A DNA stretch of 64,000 bases from Nemophila menziesii (taxonomy: Eukaryota; Streptophyta; Magnoliopsida; Boraginales; Hydrophyllaceae): contig JARWIR010000005.1 in the NCBI GenBank assembly GCA_029959085.1, positions 8,062,501 to 8,126,500 on the forward strand, read 5' to 3'. Shown piece by piece: positions 1 to 12,121 of this stretch; position 1 is the stretch's first letter, and every line of letters begins with the position of its first letter. Under the pieces are notes generated by a model, which was not told the DNA's origin, did no database searches, and saw only the letters and a program-made list of their open reading frames with translations. The translations under genes were made by a program, and so were the position numbers.

Positions 1-360
1 TTAATATTATAATTTGAGAAAATACTTATCTAAATCATGATTAGAAAACTCTATACCTAAAAATTGACATGTTATTATTTTTTCCCAATTAGATTATTTA
101 GTTCATTATTTAAATTAAAAATCTATGACCATTTTACTTTCTTATTTTTTTTATTGTTATTAATTAAAAATAGAGGTATTTGCTAAAAGAAGTCTAATAA
201 AATTACCTACTTGTTAAAATAAGTTTTCAATAATATATTTTATAAAAAAATGCCTAATAAAAACATCTCTTCTATATTTTTTTATACTTTTACTAACCTT
301 ATTATTAAATATATTATTTTCAATACAATATTTATTTTTAAATATTAAACAAATAATAGG
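1..360. other. AT-rich intergenic DNA, no gene seen
   Basis: Low-complexity A/T runs with no convincing reading frame and no recognisable element end. Confidence 0.6.
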
Positions 361-472
361 GTACTCCACCACCACCACTATCACTACCATGTATTTAACC
401 ACCATTACATCTACCACAGCCACAACCACCACCACCACCACCACCACCTCCTACTACTACTACTACTACTAA
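361..472. repeat. Trinucleotide microsatellite (CCA then CTA)
   Basis: Imperfect ACC/CCA triplets pass into a run of CTA triplets. The valine-rich frame on the opposite strand is a by-product of this repeat. Confidence 0.9.
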
Positions 473-609
473 TTCCATTATACACGCGCGCGTCCGTGAT
501 TTTTTTTTAAATCGTCATGACTAATTCTAAAAATATCAAAAAAATAAAAAAAAATCATTTTTGAATAAAGCAAATTAATATTTACGTTCATGAATTTTTT
601 TTGATATTT

Positions 610-745
610 TTTTAAAATTATTTTTTCCATTATGACAATAGTTACACATGCAAAACTTTTAATTTTATTTTAGATATACAAACAAAAAAACGAATAAAAA
701 TAAATAGAAAGTATAATTCATCGGTCATCATCAAATATTTTTCTT
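610..745 (+). repeat. Dispersed repeat, inverted match at 49110-49240
   Basis: The segment containing 'cattatgacaatagttaca' through 'ggtcatcatcaaatattttt' recurs as reverse complement around 49110-49240, with a few differences. No terminal repeats or coding sequence were identified, so the class is unknown. Confidence 0.7.
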
Positions 746-2134
746 TATCAAAAAAATTTATTACAATACTTAATAAGGAGAAAATATCACAATACATTTG
801 AAAAAACTGTTGCTAACGTCATCATGGTTATTGAGTGCAACATCTTTTTCGACAACTTTTTTTTTGAAAAGCATATTTGCTTCTTCGTCTTCACTGTATC
901 AGCATGAGCTCATCAAGAACGAAGCTTCATAAGATGCATCAACGAAGTACTCTGACATCATCTCACCATCTTCACTGGATCAGACTCGCACATCAAAATT
1001 GCCTCAACGAATCCCTGGCATAGACTCGCCTGCACATCTTCACTGGATCGAAATGAAGCTCACTCACAATAATCATGGATGCTCACAGAAACTCTAAGGA
1101 CACTGCTACGAAGCTTCCATATCGCTCGAAGGTTGCTGCCACTGAATCGGGGTCTCACCGGAGCTGCAAAAAACTCCCTTACCAAGGCTCCAATGCTGCA
1201 TCAATGATACTCCACTGCTCCTTCTTGTGATTCGGTAGTCGCTGCCCCATGATCTGCTGCGTTATTCAACTTCATGATTCAGTCATGGTTTTGTTATTTA
1301 GCCATGGATCTGCTTCGTGATTCAACCATTGAGTAGAAGTTTTAGTGTTATTTTCTAGACATAGTAAACTTTATAGATTTGAATGTTTTTTATTTGAGAG
1401 TAGGAATAGGTTAATAACGAAGACTGCCGCTGTGTTTTGGAATGTGAAGAGGAAATAGGATAATAATTTTTTGAATTTTTAATATTAATAATTTATTGTA
1501 TATAGTAAGTAAAAAAACATAAAAGAGGAATTGGGGGCCTTATTAGTAACCATGGATAATGTGACCATAGGGGTATGTGTTAAGAATTATGATTGTTCTT
1601 AAAATACATGGATCTAATATTGATGAGCTATATATCTATAAAATATAATTATAACACACGAGACCACTTATCTTATAGAGTAGGCAAGGGCCAAGGAGCT
1701 ACGCAAAGCTACAAGGCTATTACTGCAGCTGCCATCACTTGTTACGCCAGCATATTCTTTGGATCCGGCGATACCCTCCCTCCCCCCACCATATCAGCCG
1801 AACGTGGACCTCACTTCTTCTTTTAACTCTTATCTTTTTTAGAATTGACATTTTTGTCCATTTCTTTGGTTCATTCATTTCTAATTTTATAACTTTTCCA
1901 ATTTCAGTCATTATTATTAATGAACTTTATGTGCGAAATTTGAATATTAAAATAATTTAAATTTGAAAGTAAATTTACAAAGTTTTTTTTTTTTTGGACG
2001 TTGTAAATTTACAAAGTTAGTCTTATAATCTGATGAGTCTTCATTTACGAACTTATATATAAATGAATGAATAATGATATTTTTATAGTGTAATTTTGAA
2101 ATGTATGACCATAGTCAATTAACCATTGGTATAA
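746..2134. other. Intergenic stretch with a GC-richer island, no gene recognised
   Basis: Positions about 820-1330 are richer in G and C than the surroundings and resemble decayed coding or captured DNA, but no frame longer than short fragments and no known motif was found. The rest is AT-rich with nothing recognisable. Confidence 0.45.
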
Positions 2135-2135
2135 A

Positions 2136-2326
2136 GAGTAATGATATATACCACTCAAAATCATACCATTCAAAGACTATTTAATGACGTGGTGTAAATT
2201 GGTTGGTTAACAATTCTTAATTTATTTATTTTCTTGATCTAATTAAATATTGTTGACTAACTAATTCACGCCACATTATTGGATGGTATTTGAAGTATAA
2301 TTTTGGATGGTATATATCATTACTGA
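2136..2326. mobile_element. Short MITE, family with GAGTAATGATATATACC ends (copy 1)
   Basis: Begins GAGTAATGATATATACCA and ends with the inverted form TGGTATATATCATTACT. The same ends occur at 46278-46388 and 61458-61649, so this is a small non-autonomous DNA transposon family. No transposase is present and the superfamily is not assigned. Confidence 0.75.
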
Positions 2327-2349
2327 GATATAAATCATATAATCTTGAC

Positions 2350-3498
2350 TTTTTAGCCTATTCAACTGAGAGTTTATTGGATTTTTTTGGATTTTAAAAG
2401 TCTAGGTGTATTCAATTAGGATTTTCAAAAGTCTATTAAAATCTTGAGGTATTCAATTGGGATTTTAAAAAGTCTTTTAAAATCTAGATGTATTCAATTA
2501 AAACTCTTTTAAATCCATTAAAATTTTTAGGTATTCAAAATTCATTGGACTTTCCAAGTCATTAGATTTTATAGGAGTTTAAGGTTCAAGTATAACTAAA
2601 AAAGTTTTCTATAATCTTTCTAGAGAAGCAGGGATTTCATAAACTCCAATTAAAATAAATAAAGTAAAAAAATAAAATCATAAGCTATTTTATAATTAAT
2701 CTAAACAAATATCAATTGAGATTATTTTTTTAGAATTATGTATAAAAAAATTTCTTTTGTTTTTTGGTTTAGGTAAATGGTTGTAAGATTTTTTTTTTTC
2801 TTTTTGTTTTCTTGTTGCGATGCGTCAGTGAAGAGATGGGTTTAGGTATCATGTTACATGGTTACTGTTTTTTTTCATTTGTCTGAACTTTTATTTTGTT
2901 TTTTTTTTCCAATGCGAGGTTGTAGAGATGGGTTTTAGGTTTTATCATGTTTCATTGGTTTTTTATTTTTTTCAACATCTCTTTTTTTTATTTTTTTCAA
3001 CATTTCCTTTTTTTTTTTGGACAGGTTCATAAATCAACATCTCTTCACTGTCACATTTTTAAAAATTTATTGTTTATTTTATTTTCTTCTTTTTTTTTTG
3101 TCTAAAATTTTTAAAATTTACATGTATATATATTTTTTATTTTAAAAATTTATTATTTATTTAATATTAGAAGATAAAATTAAAATTATAAATTAAAAAC
3201 AAAAAATAAACCCGACACCATTTTTCGTTGCCGTTAAACAAACATGGTGGCAGAATACTTTTTTTTGTTGAATTATTTAATAGATGTGTATTTTATTTTT
3301 TAAAAATATATCAAAATCTATTAAAATCCATTAAAATCTGTTAAAATCTTTACATAAGAATCCGTTAAATTCTATAAGGAATTAAAAAGAATCTTATAAA
3401 CTCTATATGGAATTAAAACAATCTGTAGAATTTGCAAAGTCTACGGATTTTAAAAATCCAAAAAAATCCAACAAACTCCCAATTGAATACACCCCCTT
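2350..3498. mobile_element. Terminal-inverted-repeat DNA element, non-coding
   Basis: The right end reads as reverse complement GGGGGTGTATTCAATTGGGA followed by GTTTGTTGGA. The left end has a decayed match (CTATTCAACTGAGAG then TTTATTGGA). The motif 'gtattcaatt' recurs inside the left arm. The interior is T-rich and non-coding. A related end fragment lies at 30729-30926 and interior-like sequence at 18660-18900. Target duplication is unclear. Confidence 0.65.
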
Positions 3499-4050
3499 AA
3501 TTTGACATAGAATTTCACTGTATTAGGCTTTATTAAGCAAAAGAACCGTCACATTTAGATTAGAAGTGATCGAGTAAATCACCACAACCCAAAAGTGAAC
3601 CAAGGCTTTACAAAAAAATAACTACATGTACTAAAGCCCAACACAACGAAACCCCATGCCAAATTTAAGAGTCTTGAAACCATATCCAATGGTTGAGGTC
3701 ATTGTATATCTAAAGCCGAAAAACAATGAGCAAGAATTAGAATATCTTATTAAATGCACTTGATGCAATTTTAAACACGGTTCATACACTTTTACTTCTG
3801 CACCCCAACATCTACACCCCGACAAGTTATTCGAGGGATCAGGTCGGAACCGAGGGAGGAGGGGAGTGGTGGTGGTGGGCTGCAGGCCCTATCTCTCATA
3901 ATATGAGATTTTTTCCAATATTCTTTTTAGATAAAAAATCTTAGTAAAATAAAATTAGACTACATCTCTTTTTTACTAGAATTTTTTTCCACCCTTCTAC
4001 TATAAATCTTAAATCCACCCCTAATTTAGTGAATAGAGTAAACATAAAGT
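3499..4050. other. Intergenic, nothing recognised
   Basis: No supported gene. The short frames here lack any motif. Confidence 0.5.
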
Positions 4051-4290
4051 TTAAGTTTCCGTTTGGAAGTGCTTTTTTAGAGAAGTACTTAAAAGTGCTT
4101 TTAGTATTTAAAAAGTTTTTTTTTACCTTGAAAAACACTTTTTTAAGAAGCACCAAATATGTGCTTCTTGAAAAAAGCACTTAAAACAATTTTAGAATTT
4201 CAAAATTATTTTTAATAATTTTTTTAAATTTTAATTTTTATTCCAAAAACACTTTTTTACTCAAAAATAAGCACTTCCAAACGGGCTCTA
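4051..4290. mobile_element. Hairpin MITE (GTCCGTTTGGAAGTGC family), first of two
   Basis: Starts with a CCGTTTGGAAGTGC end and finishes with GCACTTCCAAACGG. The interior is also largely self-complementary ('aagtgctt', 'aagcact'). It abuts a second copy directly, and a diverged relative lies at 11895-12121. Probably a hAT-like MITE, inferred only from its ends. Confidence 0.75.
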
Positions 4291-4530
4291 AGGGTCCGTT
4301 TGGAAGTGCTTATTTTAGAGTAAAAAAACGCTTTTAAAATAAAATTCAAAACTTAAAAAAATTATTAAAAATAATTTTGAAATCTAAAATTATTTTAAGT
4401 GTTTTTTTTAAGAAGCACCTACTTGGTGCTTCTCAAAAAAGTGTTTTTCAAAGTAAAAAAAAACTCTTAAAATGCTAGAAGCACTTTTAAGTGCTTCTCC
4501 AAAAAAAAAACACTTCTAAACGAACACTAA
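4291..4530. mobile_element. Hairpin MITE (GTCCGTTTGGAAGTGC family), second of two
   Basis: Starts AGGGTCCGTTTGGAAGTGC and ends CACTTCTAAACGAACACTAA. It follows the first copy without a spacer and has almost the same length, so the two form an abutting pair. Confidence 0.75.
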
Positions 4531-5059
4531 GTCATAATAAATCATCTTTTTTTATTAACAAAAACTCAAAACTCAAAACTAGTTGAGTTAGCTTAATTAG
4601 CCAGGAATTGGCGATACTTAGAGACCGGATCATCCAAGCTATTATTAAAAGAAACTCATTCGTAAATAAAGTTAAAAACGTCATTCTAATCTATGCAAAC
4701 ATGAAAAGTCACTTTGTCAATGGGTAACCTAGAATCTATCTTTACCAACCCTTTAAGGTTATCAAATAGATAATATTTTTTTATAATGTATTTACACAGT
4801 TTTCCGTTTAGAATGTGACTAATCTTATTTAAGTTATCGGAGAAATCTTGACCATAAGTTATTCAAGTGAGTTTTAACTTCTTGATAGCACGTAACTAAT
4901 GAGTCATTCATATGAGTTATGAGTTATATTTAGTGGTGAAATAGAAAGAATTTTTAATCACAAGTAAAACAAATAATGAGAATGTTATCTACCTATCAAA
5001 CTATCATATTCCAAATCAATTTACAAGATAAAAAATAAAAACTTCACATAAATACACCG
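4531..5059. other. 3' flank of the membrane-protein gene
   Basis: AT-rich sequence downstream of the stop codon at 5060. No second gene is seen. Part of it must be the 3' untranslated region, but the poly(A) site is not determinable. Confidence 0.5.
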
Positions 5060-8000
5060 TCACACAATTTCAACCGAAGCAACAATATTATCGGATTTCG
5101 ATTTAGTAGAGGAATTTCTGGTAGTAGAGTACGACAATGATCTAGTTAGCCCTTCCTTATCCGTCGAATAAGCGACCAACTCTCTCACAATTTGCCGATA
5201 CCTCCTTCTAAAAGTCGGAAACATTGAAGTACTTCTCACTATTCCAATCATACGTCTACTAATCCCTTCAAGTTGCGCAACTCTAAGCGCATCTTTCGGA
5301 GGTTCACTACCATTATTCCACGCCTTAATCCGCGATAAATTGTTCCCAAACAACACAACTTTCTCTAAGAACCTCGTTTCACCTTCTTCCAATTCAAGAA
5401 TCTTGATTTGCTCCTTGAGAACCATGATCGGATGAAAGAACCAATCCGTAAATTTATCTTGAGGTCTATTAAGATATGTAATTTCAACATCATCAACAAG
5501 TACTAAACCAGCTGATCCGGTTTTAATCGAGTGTAGAATTGACTGGAAAAGTGAATAACAAGGTATTCCCACTTCAATTATAGTTGAGTCGATACTTTTC
5601 TTTCCCTTTAACCAATCGGAAAGTTCGGTAGGTGTAATTACATTCCCATCCAATAATTCTTTTCCGCTTAGTTCATTTGTCCGCATCATGTGGGCCCACA
5701 CCTATTGCGATTTTTGTTTACCAGCAAATACACGTTAATATCTAAACAAAAAGTGGAAAACAAATACACGTTAATACCTGCACCATTTTGACTTCGTGTA
5801 TAGCTTCACGAACGGATCTTGATGACGTAAGGGTTGGTATAAGAATTCCAGGTGCTTCAGCAAGAACAGAGGTGAATCTACCTTGTATAGTATGATTATG
5901 AGGAGCAATGGACAACTCTGATGTCTCGGGTAATCTTTTCTTGCGATACCGAGGTCTAATATGATCAATATAACTAAAGTCATTAGAAAACATGTATAGT
6001 TAAAGGGTCATTTATGTAAAAGATAATTACCTTGGAAGAATTGATCCTTCACGAAGATAAAGCCAATCATTTGTATACTCATCAAAAGCAGCAATCATTG
6101 CGATAACAAAAGCAATTCCTCTTCGAAACGATCTTTCTTGATAAACAATAACGGAAGCATATAATCCAATGAAAAAGCTGGAGAAAATCGCCGTTATAAT
6201 ACTTCCGATCACAATTAACGGCCAGAAAATTATAGTTAAACCAGCAATAGGAATACAAGCTGATTCAAGAAACGGACCTTCACGGCTTATCATATCGTGT
6301 ATTAATCTTTGCCATCCTTTAAATAACATGAATGGACTTTTTACTATAGCTATGGCAGTGTATAGAGGAATTTCCACTAGCAAGCCCATTAGACCAGCAA
6401 TTATACAAGCTGGTATATGAATTAGCCTACAAGAAAGTGCGATTCCAATTAGAGAAATTAAGTGTAAATTTTACTATTAGTCCTTGACTCCTTGTGTTGT
6501 TTGATATAGGCTAAAAAATCCTTGTGTTAAGAAAAACGCTACTCCTGTGGAATTATAATATTGGGAAATAGCCCCTTCGAGATGGCATGTCAAATAGTAT
6601 TGTTAGAACACTTTGATTTCTACCTCTCTAGAACTAAAATGTGTTAGAATAGGATTTTTTGTGATCCCAATTCTTTTGTTAATTGCTTTATAGGTCCTTA
6701 CATTCCCTACAAGAAATAGTAACATTAGCGACGAAGCTATTGTGGCAACAACTTAAATGGATAATATTTTTAAAAACCAAAATGGCCTCTAATTATATTT
6801 TTAACGGCAATATTTGCCGCTAAAGATAGAGTTAATAGGGGCAAAAACAAATAATTTGCTACTAAAGGTATTTTTAGCGACGAATTTATAGGGGCGACAA
6901 ATAACGACTATTAGCGATAAAATTAAAAAATTTAGTATTAAATTTTTTACCGCTAAAGATACAATATCTTGTAGTGATTATGCAAAATTACAATGTAAGT
7001 CCCTATATTATGCAAAAATGCAATATAGGTCACTATATTATGCAAAGATCGATGCACTGTAGGGCCCTATATTTTGCAAAAGGTGTACTAGAGGTCCCTA
7101 TAATATGCAAAAATATTATGCAAAAAGGCACTTTAAAGCCCTATATTATGAAAAAAATGCCGTTAATTACTCTTTAACCCGCTCTATGATCATATCCTAA
7201 GTTCTATGCCTATTTTGTTGAAAAGTAAATCAAAGGCTATAAAGAAAAAATTAAAAAGCTGTGGAAACTAAGTGATGATTCTAACATTTTGAAAGATCAT
7301 AAGGTATATAATATTTTATGGGGTCAAAAAATATACTTCATAAGCCTAGGGGTACTATGCCTCCCCTAGCATACAGATGGCAGAGCATCTGCAATCATAT
7401 TATCACAGAAGGTCATAGTTGCCATTATTGTATATTTAGGGAGTTCGGGCGTTTTTTTTTACCTAATTCGAATACCACAAGGACTAATAGTGCAATTTAC
7501 TAGAAAAACTAATCTCAAGTAGTGAATTAAAGAATGATCGACTTACCGAAGGGGTTGAACCTCATCAGAGGTAGGGGATTCGCGTAGCTCCTTTAATAAA
7601 AGCGGGTAAGAATAATAACACATATCACCAAAATCACGAGCCACGGTACAACTACCTTTGATAGTACCCCAAGTTCCATCCTATTTATACAATACAGAAG
7701 ATTAAAATAAATTTTTAAAAATATCAAGAATTGAGATATATTTTACCATAATGCAATGGAAGAATCTCTCGGTTATATCTTCGTATCTAAAGGCTTCGAA
7801 AGATGAAACCCAAGGAGTGAAAAACCCATAGCCTATCCCAACAAGAACACTAGCAGCTACGCTTAGAGCTAGCCATATTCCAAATAGTATAGGCAAACCA
7901 AACAATATTGCCACTTTTAATGGTGCATCAAACCTATCTGTCCTGGAAATTAATATTTTAGCACAATCTTAAGAAATAAGAATTGAAAAAAGAAAATAAC

Positions 8001-8312
8001 AAAAAGGGTATGTGTATAAAGAAATTACTTGATCAAAGTATAGATTGTCCAGACAACATGTGCTGGAAACAGACCCAAAATGGCACCAACATTTCCAAAT
8101 ATTAGTATTAAAGCAGCAACTGGACCTATTATTACACCTGAAACATAAAACAAATTCATAATTAAAAACAAGTAAGAACTCAGGAAATGATCATAGAGAG
8201 AGTCAAAGGGTAATAAGAGAAACAAACTTTTGATTGCACCCAGAAACAGGGCAGTGAAGAATGAAAGAACAACGTAGATGGTCTTCAACAAATCTTTGAA
8301 ATGATGTAACAT
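5060..8312 (-). CDS. Multi-pass membrane protein, At3g27390-like, 7 exons
   Basis: Spliced product of 579 residues, close to the length of the Arabidopsis family named 'uncharacterized membrane protein At3g27390'. Exons on the minus strand are 8312-8228, 8137-8029, 7942-7747, 7680-7547, 6426-6031, 5955-5778 and 5701-5060. Every junction has GT/AG borders and the phases join into one frame of exactly 580 codons with the stop. The first exon opens at a Met followed by a hydrophobic segment. Conserved stretches include VIIGPVAALILIFGNVG, FPAHVVWTIYTL, GYGFFTPWVSSFEAF and DGTWGTIKGSC. Hydrophobic segments lie at about residues 10-65, 75-100, 180-205 and 225-265. The C-terminal 200 residues are polar, with a Ser-rich tail. 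The molecular function of this family is unknown to me. Intron 4 (about 1.1 kb) holds a CACTA element and a minisatellite. No disabling mutation was seen. Confidence 0.9.
6705..6976. mobile_element. Non-autonomous CACTA element in intron 4
   Basis: Left end CCCTACAAGAAATAG and right end TATCTTGTAGTG are inverted forms of the CACTACAAGAA terminus of CACTA (En/Spm) transposons. It is flanked by a 3-bp ATT duplication (6702-6704 and 6977-6979). Sub-terminal repeats such as 'ttagcgacgaa' and 'taccgctaaaga' are typical. There is no coding capacity. Confidence 0.85.
6978..7165. repeat. Minisatellite, about 30-bp 'GTCCCTATATTATGCAAAA' units
   Basis: Five to six degenerate units of the form CACTRTAGGTCCCTATATT followed by ATGCAAAAAT. 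It starts right at the edge of the CACTA element in intron 4. The same unit is amplified at 16350-16930 inside the Helitron. Confidence 0.85.
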
Positions 8313-9391
8313 GTTAATAATGTTTTGATTGATCTTTGATAACTAAGAAGCTGAAGCAAAACCAGAATAACACAACGGGTTGACACAAAGAAATATATTC
8401 AAAGTTTGAAAAGTTGGTGTTTACATGTATGCTAAGAAAACCCACATTAGTACGAAAACCAATAGTAAAAAGGAGACTTTTAGGATTGGCTATAACGTGC
8501 AATAATAAGATAGAGTTTGGGACAGGCTAGTTATTTATGAGCTAATATGTGTTAAAAATGGTGAGCTTAGCTCATACGTACTTATTTTTGACTAGTTTTC
8601 TTTGAGTAAATTAATTTGGAGGTCTATTATTTTGAATTTGGATCCTCTAAGAAATTGATTCCTATATTAATTTTTTCTATGTGAGAGTATCGATTTGAGT
8701 AAGATATGATTTCCCGTTGGAAAAGATTATATACAAGGGTGGAGTTTATCTGCTCTAATAATTTTCTTTTCCATATACATGTTATGAATCCAAATATTGA
8801 GGATCCACTTTAAATTCAACAAGGAAATAATATAAAAAATTACCCACAATTTGATATTCGCTAAAATTTTATATGATGAATAATTTATGTTCATAACATG
8901 TCAAATCATGACAAAAAAATTATATGTTCTGAATTTAATATATTTAATTTGTGCATATACAGGACACTATATATTTGAAAAATTATTGAAGATGTTTTAG
9001 TAATTGAATTGCCTATTAAAAAAATAGACAAACTAATGCAGCCAATGACAGACAAATTTTTTTCAAAAAATATTTGAGATTAAAGACTTTGATAAAAGAA
9101 AAGTAACGTGTGTACGATAACCAGGCCCCGGGGACAAAGTCATTAGCTGAGGTGGTTGACCATGGGATAGTCAAAGTAGATGCTTCTGGAAGAGATTTTA
9201 ATTTTATGCCAGGAATTTTTGAAGAAAATGTGAGGAACATTTCGAGTTTCTTAGTTTTTTGTCTTTTTTAGAAAAAATAATTGTAAAAAACGACGTATAT
9301 GAAAAATAATCACAAAACTAACAAGCCTTTAATTTATTTAACGTAATCCAAAATTATAAAAGAACCTTACTAATTTAACCCATTAATTATA
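8313..9391. other. Upstream region of the membrane-protein gene
   Basis: About 1 kb of AT-rich sequence without a supported gene. It presumably contains the promoter and 5' untranslated region of the minus-strand gene, but no element can be fixed from sequence alone. Confidence 0.45.
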
Positions 9392-9636
9392 AAAATTATG
9401 ATCTAAGCGGTCTTGAACACCACCCTTTAGTCCTAACCTAATTTTATTTTTTTTGCTCTTTTTACTAAAAACCTCCAATAGATTTTAATACTATAGACAA
9501 AAATTTCATTTACAATATTACCCTTTTTTGTTTTTCCATCCTATATATAATAATTCTTATCAGATTTTTTATTATTGATTCTCTCACAAAACTCACAACA
9601 CTCTCTCATCTCTCTATGTTTACCACCGCCGAACCG

Positions 9637-9935
9637 CTGCCATTTTTACTCCGGCGAGCTCTGCCATTGTTACTCCGGCGAGCTCTGCCATTTGTACAGC
9701 CTTCCCTCGGTATCACAAAGTGAAGAGAAGTCACGATAAGAAGACTACGACGCGCCAGCTTGCCGTTCGTGAAGACTAGCCCCGCCAGATCTGAAGACCA
9801 GCCCCGCCAGATCTGAAGACCAGCTCCGCCAGTCCAGCTCACCTTCCGTGAAGACCAGCTCCGCCAGATCTGAAGACCAGCTCCTCCAGTCCAGCTCACC
9901 GTTCGTGAAGACCAGCTCTGCCAAATCCGAAGATC
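9637..9935. repeat. GC-rich minisatellites in element A
   Basis: Two repeat blocks. At about 9637-9695 is a 24-bp unit containing 'tactccggcgagctctgcca'. At about 9770-9935 are units of 'ccgccagatctgaagaccag' alternating with 'ccagtccagctcacc'. The open frames over this block on both strands are repeat translations rather than genes. Confidence 0.8.
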
Positions 9936-10439
9936 CAGACGGTTTCCGTGTGCGGAGGAGAAGAATTCGTGAGCTGCTTCCTGTCGCAGGAGTTCGTGAG
10001 CAGTGAAGACGAGCTGTTTCCTTTGTCGGGATTTGTGAGCAGTGAAGACGAAGTTCAAATCGAGCCATGACCCAAGTTGCAGAAGGTTCGAGATGCAGAA
10101 GACTCTACTGGATACGAACAATCACCTTCGATCCTCGGCGTCTTTGAGCCTCATTATCGGCGTCTTCATGCGAATGTTGAAGACAGCTTCCTTCCAGCTT
10201 CAATTGCGAGTTTTGTCGTGCAAGCTTTGAGCTATGTTCGATGGATTTCTCCTTCTCCGGCGGATTTTTCGTTACTCGATGGAGAACTTTTTTTTTCTCG
10301 AATGCGTAGAGTAGATTTTTTTGTTGACTAGATCTGGTCAACAATAGGTACTTAGTTAGTTTTTAGTATTTTTTTTGTTGTAATTTGTTTATTTTGTTTT
10401 CCTTTGTAATTATTTTGAAATGCAATACAAGACTTATTG

Positions 10440-10600
10440 ATTTTATGGAATACTCATCATTTTTACAGAATACTCATCGCTTCTATATTATACTCAACAT
10501 TTTTTACAAAGTACTCATCACTTTTTACAGATTACTCATCATTTTTTGTAGAGTACTCATCATTTTTGTAAAATACTCGTCATTTTTTCTGGTGTCCGGT
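10440..10600. repeat. 'TACTCATCATTTTT' tandem repeat in element A
   Basis: About eight degenerate units of 17-24 bp with core ACTCATCATTTTT. Its position matches the 'CTCAGTA' repeat blocks of elements B and C and is followed by the same 'ggtgtccggtgg' then 'gagagaga' tract. Confidence 0.8.
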
Positions 10601-10794
10601 GGTCTAGAAAACGGAGGTAGGTGGGTAGTGGAGAGAGATGAATGTGACATCACTCCTTTTGTCTTTAGTAATTTTAAGGTATTTTAGTATTTGGTCAATT
10701 TTGAGGTCTCTTTAAAGAAGTAAGATTCACACTAGTTCCTATAGACCAAAAAGCTAGTCTCCAAGACCCTATGTGTCAATCACCCTTAATTATA

Positions 10795-11102
10795 ATATAG
10801 AGTCGCTTCTTTGATAAGTGTTTCTACTTAAAAAAAAAAAAAATTGGTCAACAATCTTATTTTGATTTTTGGCATTTTGAAACCCATGAGATGCACTTTA
10901 TATGTAATTTGTTCTTGTATATGGTAGTGTCTATGAAGGTTATATTATATTTTGAGTTTTTTTTACCATGAAACAAATTTAATCTGAGACATCAAATAAT
11001 TTATTTTTTCAAATACTTTAAATTTTAATATTTTTTATATAGTTAGGATTTTATTACTATGTGCAAATGGCGTTAAATTAGACAGGGACATCAGAGCTTT
11101 AT
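10795..11102. other. Intergenic, nothing recognised
   Basis: AT-rich sequence between MULE A and a SINE, with no supported feature. Confidence 0.5.
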
Positions 11103-11117
11103 AAGAGTATATTATGA

Positions 11118-11336
11118 AAACCAACTGGGTTAGCTCAACTAGGTAGGACATTTCTATTTCCTTCATCACTTAAAAGGGAGGTATAAAAAAGTCGAATCCC
11201 CCCTGACAAGTGTAAAGTGAAAGGTACAAGACTCGAACCCCTCCCTGGACATGGGTAACCTAGTTCTAATTTACATAGGGAGGCGTGTATATCTGTGGTG
11301 CACGCAAATTGGCTCGGACCAACCACGTACCAAAAA
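11118..11336 (+). mobile_element. tRNA-derived SINE, family 1
   Basis: Head contains GGGTTAGCTCAACTAGG, a box-A-like motif, and later box-B-like 'actcgaaccc'. The body carries 'ggaggcgtgtatat' and 'gtggtgcacgcaaattggct', and the element ends in a short A run. It is flanked by a 15-bp duplication AAGAGTATATTATGA/AAGAGTATATGATGA with one mismatch. Related copies are at 50220-50478 (minus), 61760-61945 (minus) and 62164-62469. Confidence 0.85.
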
Positions 11337-11351
11337 AAGAGTATATGATGA

Positions 11352-11894
11352 TTTGTCGATGGGAATATCCCTGATGCATTTATTCAATTTTTTGATTTAT
11401 TTTTAAAATTATTGATTTCGTATATTATATTTGAAAATTAAATTTGTGATAAAATTAATATTTTTTATCCGAGATTTTGAATTGAAATCAAAGATAATTT
11501 GTTGAAAGCTAGACCGGGACTCAGAATTCTTTCAGAGTGTTTAATGAGATCGTTGGTCAATTTTTTTTTAAGTATAAGCGCTTTTCATAGAAGCACCTCT
11601 GTATTATAATTGGGCTAAGTTAATGGGCCTTTTTAAAATTATGGATTATGTGGCGCCGAGGAGCGTCTTCATTTTAGTTTTGCGCTTATTTTTTTAAATA
11701 CGTTTTTCTTGCAATTACTTTTTCTAAATAAGTTAAAAAATATCGAAGATTTCCATGTAGCTGAGCATCAAAAAGACCAGAGATTGAGCCCGACTAATTT
11801 TGAACAAAAAAAAAAGTCTGACTAATATAATATAATATATAGAACAATTTTTTTAACCAAACTCGAACAATTAACAAATAAGTAATTTATTTGA
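11352..11894. other. Intergenic, nothing recognised
   Basis: No supported gene or repeat end. Confidence 0.5.
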
Positions 11895-12121
11895 AGGTCT
11901 GTTTGACAGTGTTTTTTTTAGAAAAATATTTTAAAATGCTTCTAAAACTGTAAAAGTGTTTTAGAATTTGAAAAACACTCTTATGAGAAATATCAGATAT
12001 GTGTGTTTTTTTTACAAATTATTTTAAGCGATTTTAGATTCAAAATTCTTTTTAATCATTTTTTTAAATATTGTAATTTTATTCTAACTTTTTTTACTTT
12101 AAAATAAGAACTTTCAAAAAA
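11895..12121. mobile_element. Diverged hairpin MITE
   Basis: Shows the same layout as the pair at 4051-4530: start 'ggtctgtttgacagtg', internal 'cttctaaaac', right-arm decay product 'aaaataagaactttc'. It is more degenerate than the other copies. Confidence 0.5.

Larger units (their letters stand above)
9392..10785. mobile_element. Pack-MULE-like element A
   Basis: A 1394-bp element flanked by a perfect 9-bp duplication TTAATTATA (9383-9391 and 10786-10794), the signature of Mutator-like elements. The ends align with elements B and C: the left end contains 'aagcggtcttga' and the right end, reversed, reads GGGTGATTGACACATAGGG. The inner left arm has 'acaatattaccctttttt', as in the others. The middle (9605-10330) is GC-rich and appears captured, but I recognise no gene in it. 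The 3' interior is a run of TACTCATCATTTTT-type repeats. No transposase is present. Confidence 0.85.

Noticed and set aside
214..447. Valine-rich minus-strand reading frame
   Set aside because: It is the translation of a CCA/CTA microsatellite and AT-rich DNA.
6169..6420. Plus-strand frame opposite exon 5 of the membrane-protein gene
   Set aside because: Antisense shadow of a well-supported exon.
9606..10121. 171-residue minus-strand frame and overlapping frames in MULE A
   Set aside because: They lie over GC-rich minisatellites, show repeat-derived peptides and have no family motif.
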